From positions 1,488,001-1,552,000 of the forward strand of contig OZ243042.1 in assembly GCA_965212085.1 (NCBI GenBank): a stretch of 64,000 nucleotides of DNA, in the 5' to 3' direction. The DNA comes from JAHRAW01 sp965212085 (GTDB lineage Bacteria > Pseudomonadota > Gammaproteobacteria > Arenicellales > Poriferihabitantaceae). The notes beneath the pieces were generated by a model, which was not told the origin of the DNA, did no database searches, and was given only the letters and a program-made list of their open reading frames with translations. Below, piece by piece: positions 61,260-64,000 of the stretch; the first letter of the stretch is position 1; each line of letters begins with the position of its first letter. Position numbers and translations under genes: made by a program.

Positions 61260-62830
61260 TCTTTGTGCGGGGCGCAGAGCGCGGGGTGGGGTTGCGCGTG
61301 ACGCGCATTGTGGGGGGGATGCCCCCCACGCCCCCCTTTGCGGCGCGGGGAAACTCCTGTTTCCAGCGCCGCGCGCACATCCCTGTGCGCGACAGTCCGG
61401 CTAGCGCCGGAAGGGTTTGAACGGCGCCGCGATGGTTGGGACGTAGGGACAGGGACAGCCCGGCTAGTGCCGGAAAGGTTTGAACGGCGCCGCGATGGTT
61501 GGGGCGTAGGGACAGGTCGCGACCTGTCCCCAATTGGCCGCTGAATTCCCACCTCACCTCTGCCGTCATTCCCGAACGATAGAAAAATAGGGAGCGCAGC
61601 GACCATATTTTTCATCGCTATTCGGGAATCCAGAGACTAAACCGGCGGTGGGTCGTGTGGCGCTGGATTCCCGAGAGCGCCAAGTGTCCGTAAGCCGCTA
61701 ACGCGGCAACGGACACTAACGCTCGGGAATGACGACAGAGTGGTTGCCACGTTCCTCGGTGTCATACCCGCATTTGCGGGTAGTAGGGACAGGTCGCGAC
61801 CTGTCCCTACAACGCCGCAAGGGTTTGAACGGAAGCGGGAACTTTGTGCGCGTGACGCGCATTGTGGGGGGGATGCCCCCCACGCCCCCCTTTGCGGCGC
61901 GGGGAAACATCCTGTTTTCAGCGCCGCGCACACATCCTTGTGCGCGACAGTCCGGCTAGCGCCGGAAGGGTTTGAACGGCGCCGCGACGGTTGGGGCGTA
62001 GGGACAGGTCGCGACCTGTCCCCGATTGGACGCTGAATTCCCGCCTCACCTCTGCCGTCATTCCCGAACGATAGAAAAATAGGAAGCGCAGCGACCATAT
62101 TTTTCATCGCTATTCGGGAATCCAGGGTTACACCGGCAATCGGCCGTATGGCGCTGGATTCCCGAGAGCGCCAAGTGTCCGTAAGCCGCTAACGCGGCAA
62201 CGGACACTAACGCTCGGGAATGACGACAGAGTGGTTGCCACGTTCCTCGGTGTCATACCCGCATTTGCGGGTAGTAGGGACAGGTCGCGACCTGTCCCTA
62301 CAACGCCGCAAGGGTTTGAACGGAAGCGGGAACTTTGTGCGCGTGACGCGCATTGTGGGGGGGATGCCCCCCACGCCCCCCTTTGCGGCGCGGGAAAACA
62401 TCCTGTTTTCAGCGCCGCCGTGCGCGTCCCTGCGCACGCCGAAGTTAGCGGCTACGCCGCCGGTTGGACGGCCGCAGAGATGTAAAGACGGGCAAGGGAA
62501 ACGATGAGGCTTGGTCGCTTTTTTTGCGCTTCCTTTGCCCTGCCTTACGCCTCTGCCGTCATGCCCACGAAAGTACAAATCGCCCTCGGTGTCATTCCCG
62601 AACGATAGAAAAATAGGGAGCGCAGCGACCATATTTTTCATCGTATCGGGAACCCGCTTTTTCGGCCCGGCGCCAGCCGGCCATCGCGCACAGGGATGTG
62701 CGCGCGGCGCTGGAAACAGGATGTTTTCCCGCGCCGCACAGGGGGGCGCGGGGGGTCTCCCCCCGCAAACGCGCGTCACGCGCCCCGTGCCCCCACGCCA
62801 CCCCCGCCGGAACCTTCCCCGATAAACCCC
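61260..62830. repeat. Large intergenic repeat block between the second giant gene and mraZ
   Basis: No gene is visible. Palindrome copies lie near 61508, 61787, 62005 and 62279. GTGTCCGT-stem hairpins lie at 61663-61732 and 62154-62223. ATTCCCGA-type hairpins lie at 61566-61633, 62058-62125 and about 62592-62654. G-run/C-run units with CGCGTGACGCGCATTG occur near 61297, 61850 and 62341. A stretch of about 240 bp is nearly identical at 61640-61880 and 62130-62370, a recent tandem duplication. Confidence 0.88.
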
Positions 62831-62840
62831 CGAATTTCCC

Positions 62841-62870
62841 TTGACAATCCCTTGTCGCCGCCCCTATAGT
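62841..62870 (+). promoter_or_regulatory. mraZ promoter
   Basis: TTGACA at 62841-62846 and TATAGT at 62865-62870 are 18 bp apart, 54 bp before mraZ. It is the first sequence past the repeat block. Confidence 0.75.
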
Positions 62871-62879
62871 GTCGAAATG

Positions 62880-62894
62880 TGGGTAATTGTGGAT
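62880..62894 (+). promoter_or_regulatory. MraZ operator
   Basis: TGGGT and TGGAT are separated by five bases just after the expected transcription start. MraZ proteins bind TGGGN repeats with five-base spacers upstream of their own gene, so this is a likely autorepression site with two half-sites. Confidence 0.6.
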
Positions 62895-62924
62895 ATATTT
62901 CCATCAAACTAGCCGGATTCGATC

Positions 62925-63383
62925 ATGTTACGAGGGGCAAACGCGCTGAATCTTGACGCCAAGGGGCGCCTGGCCATTCCCGGGCGTTACCGGGACGAGT
63001 TGGTGGAGCGTTGCGACGGGCGGATGGTGGTGACGGTGAACAACACCAGGGAGCGTTGCTTGTGGATGTATCCGCTGGATGAGTGGAGGCAGGTCGAGCG
63101 CAAGGTGGTTTCGCTGCCGGATTTTGACCCCCATCATCAGAAACTCAAGCGCTTTTTCATCGGCTACGCCGGCGACGTTGAGATGGACAAGAACGGGCGC
63201 GTGCTGCTGCCGGCGCCGCTGCGGGAGTTCGCGGTTATGGAGCGGGCGCTATACCTGATCGGCCAGGGCAACAAGTTTGAGTTGTGGAGCGAGGAACTGT
63301 GGACCGCGCGCCGCGACCAGTGGCTGCGGGAAGACCTCGACATGGAAAAGCTTTCGGTGGAAATGGAACAGTTGTCGTTGTAG
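62925..63383 (+). CDS. mraZ: Transcriptional regulator MraZ
   Basis: The 152-residue protein has two SpoVT/AbrB-like MraZ units: NALNLDAKGRLAIPGRYRDEL and EMDKNGRVLLPAPLREF. It is the first gene of the division and cell-wall cluster and represses that operon. rsmH follows four bases after its stop. Confidence 0.95.
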   Translation: MLRGANALNLDAKGRLAIPGRYRDELVERCDGRMVVTVNNTRERCLWMYPLDEWRQVERKVVSLPDFDPHHQKLKRFFIGYAGDVEMDKNGRVLLPAPLREFAVMERALYLIGQGNKFELWSEELWTARRDQWLREDLDMEKLSVEMEQLSL

Positions 63384-63387
63384 TGGG

Positions 63388-64000
63388 ATGCCCGGCCCGG
63401 CCCATAACCTGAACCATACCCCGGTGCTGAAGGACGCCGTGATCAACGCCCTCAAAATCCACGCCGACGACCTGGTGATTGACGCCACCTACGGGCGCGG
63501 CGGCCACGCGCGGGCCATCCTCGCGCGCCTCGGCAACGGCGGGCGGCTGCTGGCCATTGACCGCGATGCCGCCGCCATTGCGCGCGCGCGCATTGACCTC
63601 GGCGGTGATTCCCGCGTGGAAATCATCCACGCGCCGTTTTCCCGGCTCGGGGAAATCCTTACCGCCCGCGGCCTCGGCGGGCGCGTGGCCGGGATGCTGT
63701 TTGATTTCGGCGTCTCCTCGCCGCAGTTGGATGACGCCGCGCGGGGTTTCGGCTTTAACGCCGCCGGCCCTTTGGATATGCGCATGGACCGCTCAAGGGG
63801 CCGCTCCGCCGCCGAATGGCTGGAAAGCGTGGACGAGGGCGAGTTGATGGACGCGCTGCGCCGCTTCGGCGAAGAGCGTTTCGCGCGGCGCATCGCCCGC
63901 GCCATCAAGCAAACCCTGGCCCGCCGGCCCATCGCCACCACCACCGAACTCGCCGAACTGGTGGCCGCCGCGTCGCCGACCCGCGAGCCGGGCAAGCACC
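63388..64000 (+). CDS. rsmH: 16S rRNA (cytosine-1402-N4) methyltransferase RsmH, truncated by window edge
   Basis: From ATG 63388 about 204 residues are present before the window ends. HTPVLKDAVINAL, DATYGRGGHARAIL, LLAIDRDAAAI and MLFDFGVSSPQLDDAARGF match RsmH (MraW). LDMRMDRSRGRSAAEWL also matches. It modifies the same 16S nucleotide as RsmI, encoded at 11694 in this window. The position after mraZ is canonical. Confidence 0.95.
   Translation, partial: MPGPAHNLNHTPVLKDAVINALKIHADDLVIDATYGRGGHARAILARLGNGGRLLAIDRDAAAIARARIDLGGDSRVEIIHAPFSRLGEILTARGLGGRVAGMLFDFGVSSPQLDDAARGFGFNAAGPLDMRMDRSRGRSAAEWLESVDEGELMDALRRFGEERFARRIARAIKQTLARRPIATTTELAELVAAASPTREPGKH

Overview
This window is a high-GC chromosome segment that reads as gammaproteobacterial. 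Three gene neighbourhoods point there: rpmH-rnpA-yidD-yidC-mnmE followed by mnmG; dapF-DUF484-xerC; and a cluster with the same members as the E. coli lpoA-yraN-diaA-dolP group next to rsmI. Also present are gpsA-secB-rhodanese, envC-ctpA, and mraZ-rsmH at the right edge. Heptose synthesis (gmhA, rfaE2), LpoA, DolP and SecB indicate a diderm with LPS. A membrane pyrophosphatase together with a PPi-type phosphofructokinase suggests pyrophosphate-based energy saving, as reported in methanotrophs and sulfur-oxidising symbionts. No rRNA, tRNA, CRISPR array or transposase was recognised.

Layout. 1-3.1 kb: a truncated PLP-dependent sulfur amino acid enzyme, a dimethylargininase-like hydrolase and a degenerate M19 dipeptidase homologue. 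3.1-6.5 kb: an AT-rich mcrBC restriction module behind a long palindrome. 6.9-11.7 kb: rfaE2 and the dolP/gmhA/yraN/lpoA operon. 11.7-21.5 kb: rsmI, a TPR protein, hemJ, gpsA, secB, rhodanese, envC, ctpA, dapF, DUF484 and xerC. 21.6-27.5 kb: hppA and a three-gene pfp operon, converging on an AT-rich island with a zeta-type kinase, a putative small antitoxin and a frameshifted DUF4268 gene. 27.6-36 kb: the rpmH-to-mnmG run, interrupted by a two-gene MotA/MotB-like ion-motor pair. 36-40.5 kb: gor, an orphan ParA-like ATPase, hemW and two related cassettes of tiny overlapping membrane-protein genes.

40.5-62.8 kb is accessory. Two giant repeat-rich autotransporter-like proteins (about 1,800 and 4,073 residues) sit among blocks of hairpin-forming intergenic repeats. 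Each is preceded by a near-identical promoter, strong ribosome binding site, leader peptide and long poly-C tract (24 and 19 C). In both, the leader is currently out of frame with the main gene and would be in frame at 3n+2 C. This is the layout expected of phase variation. The dispersed repeats have also entered both giant genes in frame, in the linker before the beta-barrel.

The repeats combine a 22-bp perfect palindrome and longer hairpins ending in ATTCCCGA/TCGGGAAT. They fill nearly every long intergenic gap. The window ends in mraZ, with a clear promoter and an MraZ-type operator, and a truncated rsmH.
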